From Pyrinomonadaceae bacterium (lineage in GTDB: Bacteria > Acidobacteriota > Blastocatellia > Pyrinomonadales > Pyrinomonadaceae): a stretch of DNA of 7,595 nucleotides. Where the stretch lies: NCBI GenBank assembly GCA_013812565.1, contig JACCTF010000415.1, positions 1-7,595 of the forward strand, in the 5' to 3' direction. Shown here in pieces: positions 1 through 6,984 of the stretch (position 1 is its first letter; each line of letters begins with the position of its first letter). The position numbers were made by a program, and so were the translations under genes. Under the pieces are notes generated by a model, which saw only the letters and a list, made by a program, of their open reading frames with translations, was not told the origin of the DNA and searched no databases.

Positions 1-124
<124 letters not shown>

Positions 125-136
125 TTAGAGATTTGC

Positions 137-1333
137 TCAAATTCTTGGAAGTTTTTGCAAGCGTTCGGCGGCAGCGCGAAGCGTCTCGTCTCGCTTGCAG
201 AAACAGAACCTCACTTGTTGCCTGCCGAGTTGCGAATCGCTGTAGAAGGATGAACCCGGCACGCACGCGACGCCGATCTCGCGCACAAGATAGCGCGTAA
301 ACTCGACGTCGTCCGTGAAACCGAAACGGCTGATGTCGGTCATCACGTAGTAGGCTCCGTCGGGCGGAAACACGACGAAGCCTGCCTGCTCAAGCGCACC
401 CAACAAAAACTTGCGCCTCTCTGCATAGTCCCTTTGAAGTTGATCGTAATAATTGCGAGGCGAACGCAGGGCCAGCACGCCCGCCGCTTGAAGAGGAGCG
501 GCAGCACCGACAGTCAGAAAATCATGGACCCTGCGAATCGCGCTTGTGATGTGCGGCGGCGCGATGCAGTAGCCGACGCGCCAACCCGTTACTGAGTAGG
601 TCTTCGAAAGGGAATTGATTACAACCGTGCGCTCGCGCATCCCTTCGATCTGCCACATCGAAATATGCTCGATGTGCGCTGCCTCGCGCGGGTAGATGAT
701 GTGCTCGTAGATTTCATCTGTGAAGCAGAGCGCATCGTGTTCGATGCATAATGCGGCGATGAATTCCAGTTCGTTGCGTGTGAAAACTTTTCCCGTCGGG
801 TTGTTGGGATTGCAGATGATAATAGCTTTAGTGTTTTGGTTAAAAGCCGCACGCAATTCTTCCGGGTCAAAACTCCAGTGGGGCGGATGCAAAGGAATGT
901 AACGCGGGCGCGCATCGGAGAGGATTGCATCGGGCGCATAGTTTTCATAGAACGGCTCGAAGATGATGACCTCTTCGCCCGGATCAACCGTCGCCAACAT
1001 CGCGGCGATCATGCCTTCAGTTGAGCCGCACGTCACCGTGATCTCTGTTTCGGGATCAACTTCCAAACCTAGAAGCAATTGCGTCTTCTCCGCAATTGCT
1101 TCGCGGAAGGGCCGTGCTCCCCAGGTGATCGTATACTGGTTGATGTCAGTTTCGATGGCTTCCATCGCCGCACGCTTGATCGCTTCAGGGGCGGGGAAAT
1201 CTGGAAACCCTTGCGAGAGATTGACCGCTCCATGCTTGAGCGCCTCGCGGGTCATTTCACGGATAACGGATTCGGTAAAGCGACCGGCTTTGCGCGAGAT
1301 GTGATTGTGAGTTGAAGCGGCAAGTGATGTCAT
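137..1333 (-). CDS. PLP-dependent class I/II aminotransferase (kynurenine/methionine aminotransferase-like)
   Basis: A 398-residue cytosolic fold-type I aminotransferase of normal full length. Visible landmarks are LSQGFPDFPAP (39-49), typical of the kynurenine aminotransferase/glutamine transaminase K/YbdL branch; NPNNPTGK (175-182) with the cofactor-contacting Asn; TDEIYE (205-210) with the Asp that pairs with the pyridine nitrogen; SLSKTYSVTGWRVGY (241-255), where Lys244 should form the Schiff base with PLP; and Arg375 in VRFCF, the expected substrate-carboxylate arginine. It should transfer an amino group from an amino acid, possibly methionine, glutamine, an aromatic amino acid or aspartate, to a 2-oxo acid. 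The exact substrate cannot be read from the sequence. I chose the ATG at 1333: the frame is open to a TTG at 1414, but that start would overlap the upstream gene by about 50 bases. No strong Shine-Dalgarno is visible. It lies 31 bases after the TPR gene and is probably the last gene of that operon. Confidence 0.92.
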   Translation of the reverse strand: MTSLAASTHNHISRKAGRFTESVIREMTREALKHGAVNLSQGFPDFPAPEAIKRAAMEAIETDINQYTITWGARPFREAIAEKTQLLLGLEVDPETEITVTCGSTEGMIAAMLATVDPGEEVIIFEPFYENYAPDAILSDARPRYIPLHPPHWSFDPEELRAAFNQNTKAIIICNPNNPTGKVFTRNELEFIAALCIEHDALCFTDEIYEHIIYPREAAHIEHISMWQIEGMRERTVVINSLSKTYSVTGWRVGYCIAPPHITSAIRRVHDFLTVGAAAPLQAAGVLALRSPRNYYDQLQRDYAERRKFLLGALEQAGFVVFPPDGAYYVMTDISRFGFTDDVEFTRYLVREIGVACVPGSSFYSDSQLGRQQVRFCFCKRDETLRAAAERLQKLPRI

Positions 1334-1364
1334 GGCGGTAGCTGGGTTGATCGTCAGGAGATAA

Positions 1365-2378
1365 TCAGTTGGGTGATGTCTCTTGCTCGGCGGCTTGTAT
1401 CCGCAGTTGATCAATCACTGAACTGATAGCGGGGGCGAGTTTGCCGTTGGGCGCAAGCTGCAAGTATTTCTCGTAAGCTGCAACGGCTTCTTTGTACTTC
1501 TCCAACTTTTCATAAACCGTGCCGAGCAGTTGATAAAGAATCGGCTCAGTATCAGACAATTGCGCGATGGCTTGATTAAAAGCCTCGACCGTTTCCTCAT
1601 GTCGTCCTTTATCTTCAAGGACAAGACCCAGTCCCGTATAAGCTTCCGGTTGAAAGCCGCGCGCTTCGCGGATGGCGCGGCGGAAAGCTTGAATGGCCGC
1701 GTCTGTATCAGCCGTGTCGCGCAGGATGCGACCTTCCACAGTGGATGCCTCTGGATACACGGCACGGTCACGGCGCGCTTCCCTGATCTGTTCGAGCGCG
1801 GCATCATGATCGTTCATATCCAGCAGCACGCGCGCCAGCCCCACATGTGACGCAGGGAAAACCGGACGCAGCTTGAGCGCACGCTTGTACGCGGCTACGA
1901 CTTCTTTGCGCGCCTCGTCGTCACGTGCCTTCTCGCGCCCTTCTTCAGCTTGCTGAAACGCGAGTTCGGCTTCATCCGTGGTGCGTGCAAGCCGCACCTC
2001 AACCGTAGAGTTGCCCGCACGTGGAAGCAGCGGAATTATCTTTTCGCGAAAGCCACTGGCGCGCACGCGCAACTTGTAGCGGCTTGCTGAAACGTTTGGA
2101 ATCACGAGTTGGCCCGCCTGATCGGTTGTGCCGCGCCGCACTTCATTCAACCAAACGGCGGCGCTCGGTTCTGTGCGCACAGTGATTGTTCGATTCTTAA
2201 CAGACGAAGCAGCGAACGAAGAAGCGGACTGACTGCTTGTGGTTGTACGCGGACGCTGCTTCTGACGGGCGATTACGTTCAGCGGCGGAGACAACAAAGC
2301 AACGCTAGTGCCGAAAAGTGATAGATAGGCAAAGACGCGGACGTATTTTACTTGTGTGAAAGGCGCGCCGCGTTTCAC
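1365..2378 (-). CDS. Probable exported PEGA-like/TPR repeat protein
   Basis: With the GTG start at 2378 the protein has 337 residues. Residues 1-37 resemble a Sec signal peptide or anchor: Lys/Arg-rich start, hydrophobic stretch VFAYLSLFGTSVALLS (15-30), and a plausible cleavage after V-I-A (35-37). A Ser/Thr/Gln-rich linker follows. Residues about 62-131 form a beta-rich PEGA- or carboxypeptidase-regulatory-like domain (TVRTEPSAAVWLNEVRRG, then YKLRVRASGF). From about 135 to 312 there are four to five TPR-type helix pairs, e.g. AYTGLGLVLEDKGRHEETVEAFNQAI and the following YKEAVAAYEKYLQLAP-type repeat. Such proteins act as periplasmic or envelope-bound scaffolds; the partner here is unknown. 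The frame is also open to an ATG at 2483, but the extra 35 residues are encoded by a dispersed intergenic repeat and would bury the signal peptide, so I reject that start. An adjacent GTG at 2381 is equally possible. The gene sits between slt and the aminotransferase. Confidence 0.8.
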   Translation of the reverse strand: MKRGAPFTQVKYVRVFAYLSLFGTSVALLSPPLNVIARQKQRPRTTTSSQSASSFAASSVKNRTITVRTEPSAAVWLNEVRRGTTDQAGQLVIPNVSASRYKLRVRASGFREKIIPLLPRAGNSTVEVRLARTTDEAELAFQQAEEGREKARDDEARKEVVAAYKRALKLRPVFPASHVGLARVLLDMNDHDAALEQIREARRDRAVYPEASTVEGRILRDTADTDAAIQAFRRAIREARGFQPEAYTGLGLVLEDKGRHEETVEAFNQAIAQLSDTEPILYQLLGTVYEKLEKYKEAVAAYEKYLQLAPNGKLAPAISSVIDQLRIQAAEQETSPN

Positions 2379-2421
2379 CACAGAGGCACAGAGTTCACGG
2401 AGGAGGGACAGAGAATCTGTC
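2372..2421 (-). repeat. Dispersed intergenic repeat of the CCACAGAGGCACAGAG type, with a small hairpin
   Basis: The plus strand reads CACCACAGAGGCACAGAG, then TTCACGGAGGAGGGACAG. On the minus strand this gives the CTCTGTGCCTCTGTGG pattern. I remember this as a common intergenic repeat in Acidobacteria, cyanobacteria, Planctomycetes and relatives; this is recollection, not a search result. Its end contains a perfect 6-bp hairpin, GACAGA-GAA-TCTGTC (2407-2421). The repeat fills the space between the slt stop (2473) and the TPR gene. By chance it has no stop codon in the TPR frame, so it mimics coding sequence. The candidate GTG start of the TPR gene lies at its edge. Confidence 0.6.
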
Positions 2422-2433
2422 GTTTCAGCTCTC

Positions 2434-2453
2434 GAATTTGAGATTTCAAATTC
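2434..2453. repeat. Perfect 8-bp inverted repeat (AT-rich hairpin)
   Basis: GAATTTGA-GATT-TCAAATTC forms a perfect 8-bp stem with a 4-base loop, 20 bases downstream of the slt stop codon on the minus strand. It is AT-rich in a GC-rich neighbourhood and has no T-tract after it, so it is not a convincing intrinsic terminator. With the adjacent CCACAGAGG repeat it may form one composite dispersed repeat. It could also stabilise the upstream transcript or be a protein-binding palindrome. The structure is certain; the role is unknown. Confidence 0.7.
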
Positions 2454-2472
2454 CTTGTCCCGTGCGAGTGAT

Positions 2473-4848
2473 CTACTCTTCATTGTTCTTATTTCTACCA
2501 GCCGTGCGGCGCGGACGCACGGTGGAATTACCGGATGGTATGGCAGAAGCTTCGCCGTTGCTGAGCGTCGAGCGCACCGCTGCGCGGCCGACTTCCGGTC
2601 GAAACTGGCCTTGCTCGTCGTAGAGGCGTTTGTACTGAAGCGTGTTGCGCACTACGCCCTGCACATACCCGCGCGTTTCTTTGAAAGGAACCGCTTCTGC
2701 CCATTCGTCTATTTCAACGGGCAGTTCCGCACGCCAGCGAACAGCACGCCCCGGTCCTGCATTGTAAGCAGCGGCAGCATACTCGATACGCCCGAACTCA
2801 TCCAACTGATCTCGTAAGTATCCTGTGCCGAGTTGGATGTTGAGACGCGGCTCAAACAGTGTTTCAGTGGTCACAGTGCGTGTGACGCCGTAGCGCCGCG
2901 CCATTTGCCGACCGGTCGGCACCAGCAGTTGCATCAACCCGTAAGCGTTTGCCGGAGAGACGGCGCGCGGATCAAAGACTGATTCTTGACGAATAAGCCC
3001 GGCGACCTGGTAGGGATCGAGTCGTTTGGCGCGCGCCTCCGCTGTGATGATGTCCCAGTGAGCAAGCGGGTAGAAGACATCCCATTCCTCTCTCGTCATC
3101 TCCTCGGGCTTCATCTGCGAGTAATCAGGAAAACTCCGGCGCAGCGCGATGAACGCCAGGAGATTGTGGTTGCTTGCGCGATGAACACGGGCAATGGCGA
3201 GATTGATGCGGGAACTCGCGGGTGCCGCTTCAGAAGCGCGACTTAACTCTTCAAGAGCCCACTCATCAAAACCGATGGTGGCTAGTTGATTAGCTTTGGT
3301 GATGATCTCGTCCGCGGCTGCGTCAGCGGTTTCGGGTGCGACCGTGACCGTGCTGAGATTAGCGACGGCGCGCGCCACCAGAGAATTGGGAGCGAAGTTT
3401 ACGAGCGAGACATTGCTACTACTATTGCCGCCGGTGCGCTTCATTTGGTCGAGTCTCTGCCCGGCGAGTTGGCCGTACCAGTTAGCTCCGTAGCGCGGCT
3501 GCATCGCTTCATAAAGGGCGCGTGCTTCAGCGATTCGTCCGGCGCGCTCCGTGTCGCGCCCGGCCCAGTAGCCGGCGCGTCCGCGAAAATCTGTGTTGCG
3601 ATCCGCGTAGCTTGCAAGGTGTTCAATAAAGAGCTTGGATGATTCCTGAAAGTCACCGGCTTCATGCGCCATCCACGCCAGCTCAAACTGCGCTGGTGCT
3701 ACTTCCGGCGTGCCTGGAAGGAGCGCGACAGCGGCGCGGAAGAAATAGAGAGCATCGGTTGTGTTCTTAGCACTGCGGGCTTCTTGACCAGCGGCGACCA
3801 GTGCGCGAGCGGTCCATGCGCTCTTTGGAAATGTGCGTTGTAATTCCCCGGTGGCAATGCGCGCGAGGCTCCACTGCCGTGACTTCGCGTGAAGTTGTGC
3901 AAGGTGGTAAAGCGCTTCGGCGTGTAGTTCACCCGCTCCTGCCGGTACGGTGCTGAGCGCAGCAATGGCCTCGGTCGAGCGACGCGCGTTGACGGCGGCG
4001 ATGCCGCGTCGCAATTGTGATGGTGCAGTGAGTGAGTTTGGAAAGCGCTGTGAGGCATTCGTGTAGGCTTCGGCGGCGGCTCCATAGAGCTTCGCTGCGG
4101 AGAGTTTATCTGCACGCATGATGGCTTCCTCAACCGTCGCGGGCACGGGAGTAGAACCGAGTCTGACGATGGCCGCCGTTGCTTCGGTGCTTTCGGGCGC
4201 GGCAGGCGCGTAGAAGCGTATGCGCCGGTAGGCGGTGAGCGCACGCGTCCGGTCGCCTTGTTGTTCATATATCTGTGCCGCCATGAGCAGCGCAGTCGGA
4301 TCGTCTTTGTCGCTCAGGGGTTTGACCAACGCAAGCGCGGCAACGGCCCCTCCGGCTTGTTGGGCAAGCTCTGCGCCGCGCAAGGTGGCTTCGCGCGCCC
4401 GGAGCGACTGAGGGAACTCGCGCGTGAGTTGTTCGTAAGCGGCGCGCGCTTCACCTGGCCGTGCCGCTTTATCGAGGGCTTGGGCGCGCAGCAACAGAGC
4501 ATAGTCGGCGAGCGCTGTGTGTGTGCGAATCTGGGGTGCTTCGAGCAACTGAGCCGCGGCTGCGTAATCGCCACGATTAAATTTTACGGAAGCGCGCAGC
4601 AGACGTGCCAGCGCGCCCGCCGTAGTGCCGGGATGCGCATTCTCAATGCGCGTTACAACTTCTTCGGCGGGTGAACCACCGCCGTGCGTCATTGAGCGCA
4701 GACTCGCTAACGCTTCTGCTTCAGTTTGAGTTGTGCGCTGCGTGCTGCAACTCGCGCTCATGAAGGGCGCTAGTGTTAACCCAAATACGATGGTCAGGCC
4801 AATAAGGATGACGACGCTTTGATACTTACGATTTTTACTGAAATACAT
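2473..4848 (-). CDS. slt: Soluble lytic murein transglycosylase, Slt70-like
   Basis: A 791-residue envelope enzyme expected to cleave the MurNAc-GlcNAc bond of peptidoglycan, leaving 1,6-anhydro-MurNAc. Residues about 9-30 are a hydrophobic export signal (SVVILIGLTIVFGLTLAPF). Residues about 45-570 are a long alpha-helical solenoid of TPR-like helix pairs, as in the ring-shaped part of Slt70. Residues about 598-740 are the SLT catalytic domain: catalytic Glu622 in RQESVFDPRA, GLMQ (637-640), AYNAG (694-698) and the late Tyr728 in ETRGYVQ. A short basic, Arg-rich tail ends the protein. It is longer than E. coli Slt70, mainly in the solenoid and tail. I use the ATG at 4848; a TTG two codons upstream (4854) is also possible. 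A Cys at 34 follows Ser-Ala-Ser, a poor lipobox, so lipidation is doubtful. It is the first gene of a three-gene minus-strand cluster. Confidence 0.93.
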   Translation of the reverse strand: MYFSKNRKYQSVVILIGLTIVFGLTLAPFMSASCSTQRTTQTEAEALASLRSMTHGGGSPAEEVVTRIENAHPGTTAGALARLLRASVKFNRGDYAAAAQLLEAPQIRTHTALADYALLLRAQALDKAARPGEARAAYEQLTREFPQSLRAREATLRGAELAQQAGGAVAALALVKPLSDKDDPTALLMAAQIYEQQGDRTRALTAYRRIRFYAPAAPESTEATAAIVRLGSTPVPATVEEAIMRADKLSAAKLYGAAAEAYTNASQRFPNSLTAPSQLRRGIAAVNARRSTEAIAALSTVPAGAGELHAEALYHLAQLHAKSRQWSLARIATGELQRTFPKSAWTARALVAAGQEARSAKNTTDALYFFRAAVALLPGTPEVAPAQFELAWMAHEAGDFQESSKLFIEHLASYADRNTDFRGRAGYWAGRDTERAGRIAEARALYEAMQPRYGANWYGQLAGQRLDQMKRTGGNSSSNVSLVNFAPNSLVARAVANLSTVTVAPETADAAADEIITKANQLATIGFDEWALEELSRASEAAPASSRINLAIARVHRASNHNLLAFIALRRSFPDYSQMKPEEMTREEWDVFYPLAHWDIITAEARAKRLDPYQVAGLIRQESVFDPRAVSPANAYGLMQLLVPTGRQMARRYGVTRTVTTETLFEPRLNIQLGTGYLRDQLDEFGRIEYAAAAYNAGPGRAVRWRAELPVEIDEWAEAVPFKETRGYVQGVVRNTLQYKRLYDEQGQFRPEVGRAAVRSTLSNGEASAIPSGNSTVRPRRTAGRNKNNEE

Positions 4849-5055
4849 CTTCAATGTGGTTTGACTGTTTTGCTCGCCGCTCTGATGCGAGTGGATGAAA
4901 ACTCGGTGCGAAACGACGGTTCAGTTATTGGAAGAGAAACCATGAGCCGCCTGATGATTAGCCACGGGCGGTGTTGATTTGGAAGTTTGGATGCTCGATT
5001 AATTGCACGGGCTGTTCGACCGCTTATAGTTCTTAAGATCGCTTTTGGAAACTTA
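4849..5055. other. Non-coding leader between the hairpin array and slt
   Basis: About 200 bases without a credible gene on either strand. The part nearest slt has no strong Shine-Dalgarno: the bases before the ATG at 4848 read CACATTGAAG on the minus strand. The far part contains the candidate slt promoter listed separately. If transcription starts there, the slt mRNA has an unusually long leader of roughly 165 bases. I see no known riboswitch pattern or strong hairpin in it. Confidence 0.6.
5023..5051 (-). promoter_or_regulatory. Candidate sigma70 promoter of the slt operon
   Basis: On the minus strand there is TTTCCA (5051-5046), a 17-base spacer, and TATAAG (5028-5023). The -10 matches the consensus at five of six positions and the -35 at four of six. 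It is the best pair I find in the 469 bases before slt. It sits immediately beside the hairpin array, with the -35 only four bases from the first hairpin. The prediction is from consensus only. Confidence 0.4.
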
Positions 5056-5291
5056 TCCCCGAAGGGAACCGGAGTCGATAGCCGTGGGTGCTAACCCACG
5101 GAGTGCATGGTAGTGGAACCACGTCTGACCCTGAGAGGGTCACATCTAATCTGATCAATGCCACCCTTTCAAGGTCGGAACTATGATGGCGCGGGTGTCC
5201 GGTGGTGTTACCACCGACTATTGAAGGTTGCCCTTACAGGGCATATTGAACATGCGGAGACATCTCCGCAAGCGTGGAGTGATGGTGCTCC
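5056..5291. repeat. Array of seven to eight short hairpins; probable structured dispersed element
   Basis: Successive stem-loops, mostly perfect, fill this non-coding stretch: TCCC-CGAA-GGGA (5056-5067); CCGTGGGT-GCTA-ACCCACGG (5082-5101); GTG-GAAC-CAC (5113-5122); TGACCCT-GAG-AGGGTCA (5126-5142); ACCCT-TTC-AAGGT with one mismatch (about 5163-5175); CGGTGGT-GTT-ACCACCG (5200-5216); TGCCCT-TAC-AGGGCA (5229-5243); TGCGGAG-ACAT-CTCCGCA (5253-5270). A weaker GGAGT/GCTCC pair (5276-5291) may end it. Stems are 3-8 bp, loops 3-4 bases, spacers about 10-25 bases. Motifs such as GATCAATG, CCCTTTCA and CGGTGGTG resemble a repeat family I have seen in intergenic DNA of several environmental phyla, from memory. 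It contains no protein gene I believe. It may be a mobile non-autonomous element, a structured RNA, or a transcript-processing or terminator region after the GAF gene. Confidence 0.75.
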
Positions 5292-5317
5292 TGCGGACAG
5301 AAAGAGAGAGTCGCGCG

Positions 5318-6793
5318 TCAAGCTAAAACAACAGCTCCGGGATAACTTTCGCCTAATTTTTCCTGGTTGCCTTCGGCGAGCGTGTTAACGAGTTCGTGAT
5401 GAAAATAGTCGTAGCGGGCGGCGACGGGCGGGGCAACACGCTTGTCGTACATCTGGCGTGAACGATCAATTTCTTCATGCAAACGTTCGTAGATGTTGCC
5501 TTGCTGCCGCCCTTCCTGCACCTTCTGCTCGTTGTATAACTTGATCTCGGAAATGAGTAGACGGGCAAAGCGGCGCGCATCGTTGTGCAGACGGCGTTCT
5601 TCTTCGCTAACCTCCACGGGTAAGTCAGCGTCGCTACCGCCGCCGTAGCGACGAGCTGAACCGAGCGGTGAGGTAAACGTTGCCGGTTCAGCCGGTGCCG
5701 CGGGCGCAGTGGACGAATCTGAGGTGGGAGATGAAACAGGCACTGTAGGCGGTGCGTCGGGCGCAAACGAGAATGGAGATTTGGCTGGCGGCGTGCTGTC
5801 TGAAACAGTTGTTTCTTCAGGAGGCGTTGCAAACTCGGTCACAGCGGGCGGAACTGGAACCACCGCCCCGTTCTCTTGTTCGCTGCCGGTAGTGAATGCA
5901 TAGTCGCGCGACGAAGCGGATGCTGTCTCTGTGGTCAAGGCCGGTGTGGTCGCGGCGGCTGGTTCGGGCGCGGCCGTCGCATGGGGTTGTTGCCGAAATG
6001 GGGGTGGTGGCGCGGCGATTCTTACGTCCGCAGTGGCTGGACGCGAGACGGCGAGCAGTTCAACGGCCATGCCTGCCACGCGAACCATCGTCTCAAGGGC
6101 TTCGAGGTTGACGGCCTTAGAATCTAGCCCCGCCGAGTCGGCATAAAGCACCGCCACCGCTTTGCCGCGCGCAACAAGCGGCACGGCAATAATTCGTTGT
6201 GGCTGTTCGGCGCTCGGGTTACTCAACTTATCAAGCAGCAGATGATCGTCAGTGTGCGTGCCAGGCACACCGCTCCACACGGATCGTGTCCGCACGGCGC
6301 TGCCAAGGAGTGTGTCGGCTGAAATGGGCAGGGAAATATCGCGCACGGCATCGTCGCCGACGGTACCTTCTAGTCCACGCGCGCGCCAACCAGTCGCGCG
6401 GTCGTTCTTGATGACGAAGAAAGCAATGCGCGGCGCAAAAGAAGCGGCGCGATTGACGAGCGCGTTAAGGATGTCAGCCTGTGTGCGCTGATTATCAATG
6501 TCGTCAACCGCGGCTTTTATAATTGCTACATCGCTTGATGCGCGCTCGCGCATCGACTCTGCCGCTGCCGCTTCTGTGCCGCGCGTGTGAGCTGCGCGTA
6601 GGTGATCGGCGACCGCGACAGTGATCGAAGCAGCTCCGCCGTTGCCGCTCTCGATACGCTCGGCGAGGCGCGTGAAAGCTTCGTTTACTTGAGCATGAAG
6701 GCGCGCAACCTCTTCTTGCAGACTGTTCAAACGCCCACTAAGGTAGTTGTCAACCTCGGCGCGTAAACTTTTTTCCAAGTCTTCGCTAGCCAC
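5318..6793 (-). CDS. GAF-domain protein with coiled-coil N-terminus, low-complexity linker and conserved C-terminal helical domain
   Basis: A 491-residue, probably cytosolic protein; no signal peptide or membrane helix is visible. Residues about 5-50 are heptad-like and likely coiled coil (LRAEVDNYLSGRLNSLQEEV). Residues about 100-248 are a GAF-like sensor: AFFVIKNDRATGWRARG, later IIAVPLVARGKAVAVLYAD, then a closing helix ending AVELLAV. Residues about 250-395 are a Pro/Ala/Ser/Thr-rich disordered linker. Residues about 397-486 are a charged helical domain (HNDARRFARLLISEIKLYNE ... YDYFHHELVNTLAEGN) that I recall from other Acidobacteriota proteins but cannot name. There is no kinase, cyclase or DNA-binding motif, so it may sense a ligand or redox state and act through protein contacts. 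The start is a GTG at 6793, supported by AAGGAG eight bases upstream. It is transcribed divergently from a response regulator. Confidence 0.85.
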   Translation of the reverse strand: MASEDLEKSLRAEVDNYLSGRLNSLQEEVARLHAQVNEAFTRLAERIESGNGGAASITVAVADHLRAAHTRGTEAAAAESMRERASSDVAIIKAAVDDIDNQRTQADILNALVNRAASFAPRIAFFVIKNDRATGWRARGLEGTVGDDAVRDISLPISADTLLGSAVRTRSVWSGVPGTHTDDHLLLDKLSNPSAEQPQRIIAVPLVARGKAVAVLYADSAGLDSKAVNLEALETMVRVAGMAVELLAVSRPATADVRIAAPPPPFRQQPHATAAPEPAAATTPALTTETASASSRDYAFTTGSEQENGAVVPVPPAVTEFATPPEETTVSDSTPPAKSPFSFAPDAPPTVPVSSPTSDSSTAPAAPAEPATFTSPLGSARRYGGGSDADLPVEVSEEERRLHNDARRFARLLISEIKLYNEQKVQEGRQQGNIYERLHEEIDRSRQMYDKRVAPPVAARYDYFHHELVNTLAEGNQEKLGESYPGAVVLA

Positions 6794-6801
6794 CTCTTGA
6801 T

Positions 6802-6807
6802 CTCCTT
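6802..6807 (-). promoter_or_regulatory. Strong ribosome binding site that fixes the GTG start of the GAF gene
   Basis: AAGGAG on the minus strand lies eight bases before the GTG at 6793. It is the only clear Shine-Dalgarno sequence I see before a gene in this window. It settles the start of the GAF protein in the absence of an ATG. Confidence 0.85.
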
Positions 6808-6831
6808 GTTATATGCAGTGTTATATGCAGT
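6808..6831. repeat. Perfect tandem duplication of a 12-base unit
   Basis: GTTATATGCAGT occurs twice head to tail with no mismatch (6808-6819 and 6820-6831). On the minus strand each copy gives CATATAAC, a -10-like sequence, and the second copy directly abuts the Shine-Dalgarno of the GAF gene. It may be a recent replication-slippage event that changes leader length or doubles a weak -10 or binding site. The duplication is certain; any regulatory effect is inference. Confidence 0.85.
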
Positions 6832-6919
6832 TCTGGTTGAGGTAATTGGGGCCGGACACTTTACAGACAAGCGCATGCTTACATTGTTGATACTAAAGCC
6901 GAGCAGCACACAACGGCGG

Positions 6920-6949
6920 ATTATGGACAACCATGCAGAATGGTGTCAA
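6920..6949 (-). promoter_or_regulatory. Predicted sigma70 promoter of the GAF gene
   Basis: On the minus strand: a perfect TTGACA (6949-6944), an 18-base spacer and CATAAT (6925-6920), which matches TATAAT at five of six positions. Transcription would start near 6913, giving a leader of about 120 bases before the GTG at 6793. The spacer holds a small inverted repeat, CCAT-GCAGA-ATGG (6931-6943), that could bind a regulator. Its -35 faces the -35 of the response-regulator promoter across 35 bases. Confidence 0.6.
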
Positions 6950-6984
6950 GCAATCCTTCCAGGGCGGGTCTCACCTGACAGGCG

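Noticed and set aside
1334..1414. Longer start (TTG at 1414) for the aminotransferase
   Set aside because: It would overlap the TPR gene by about 50 bases and add residues that do not belong to the family's usual N-terminus; the ATG at 1333 gives a normal length.
2379..2483. N-terminal extension of the TPR protein from the ATG at 2483
   Set aside because: The 35 residues come from a dispersed repeat and an AT-rich palindrome, overlap the slt stop codon, and would place the signal peptide more than 50 residues inside the protein.
2356..2817. Long plus-strand open frame (153 codons) opposite the slt 3' end
   Set aside because: It is an antisense shadow of slt in GC-rich codons, runs through the intergenic repeat, and shows no recognisable motif.
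4741..4760. Possible lipoprotein box before Cys34 of Slt
   Set aside because: The residues before Cys are Ser-Ala-Ser; the hydrophobic residue normally needed at -3 is missing, so I do not call it a lipoprotein.
5056..5291. CRISPR array or tRNA cluster
   Set aside because: The hairpins differ in sequence and are not exact repeats with unique spacers; no cloverleaf or anticodon arm can be drawn.
5158..5388. Open frame of 76 codons on the plus strand across the hairpin array
   Set aside because: It is built from the hairpin stems, overlaps the 3' end of the GAF gene on the other strand, and has no ribosome site. I regard it as a spurious frame of the kind such repeats generate.
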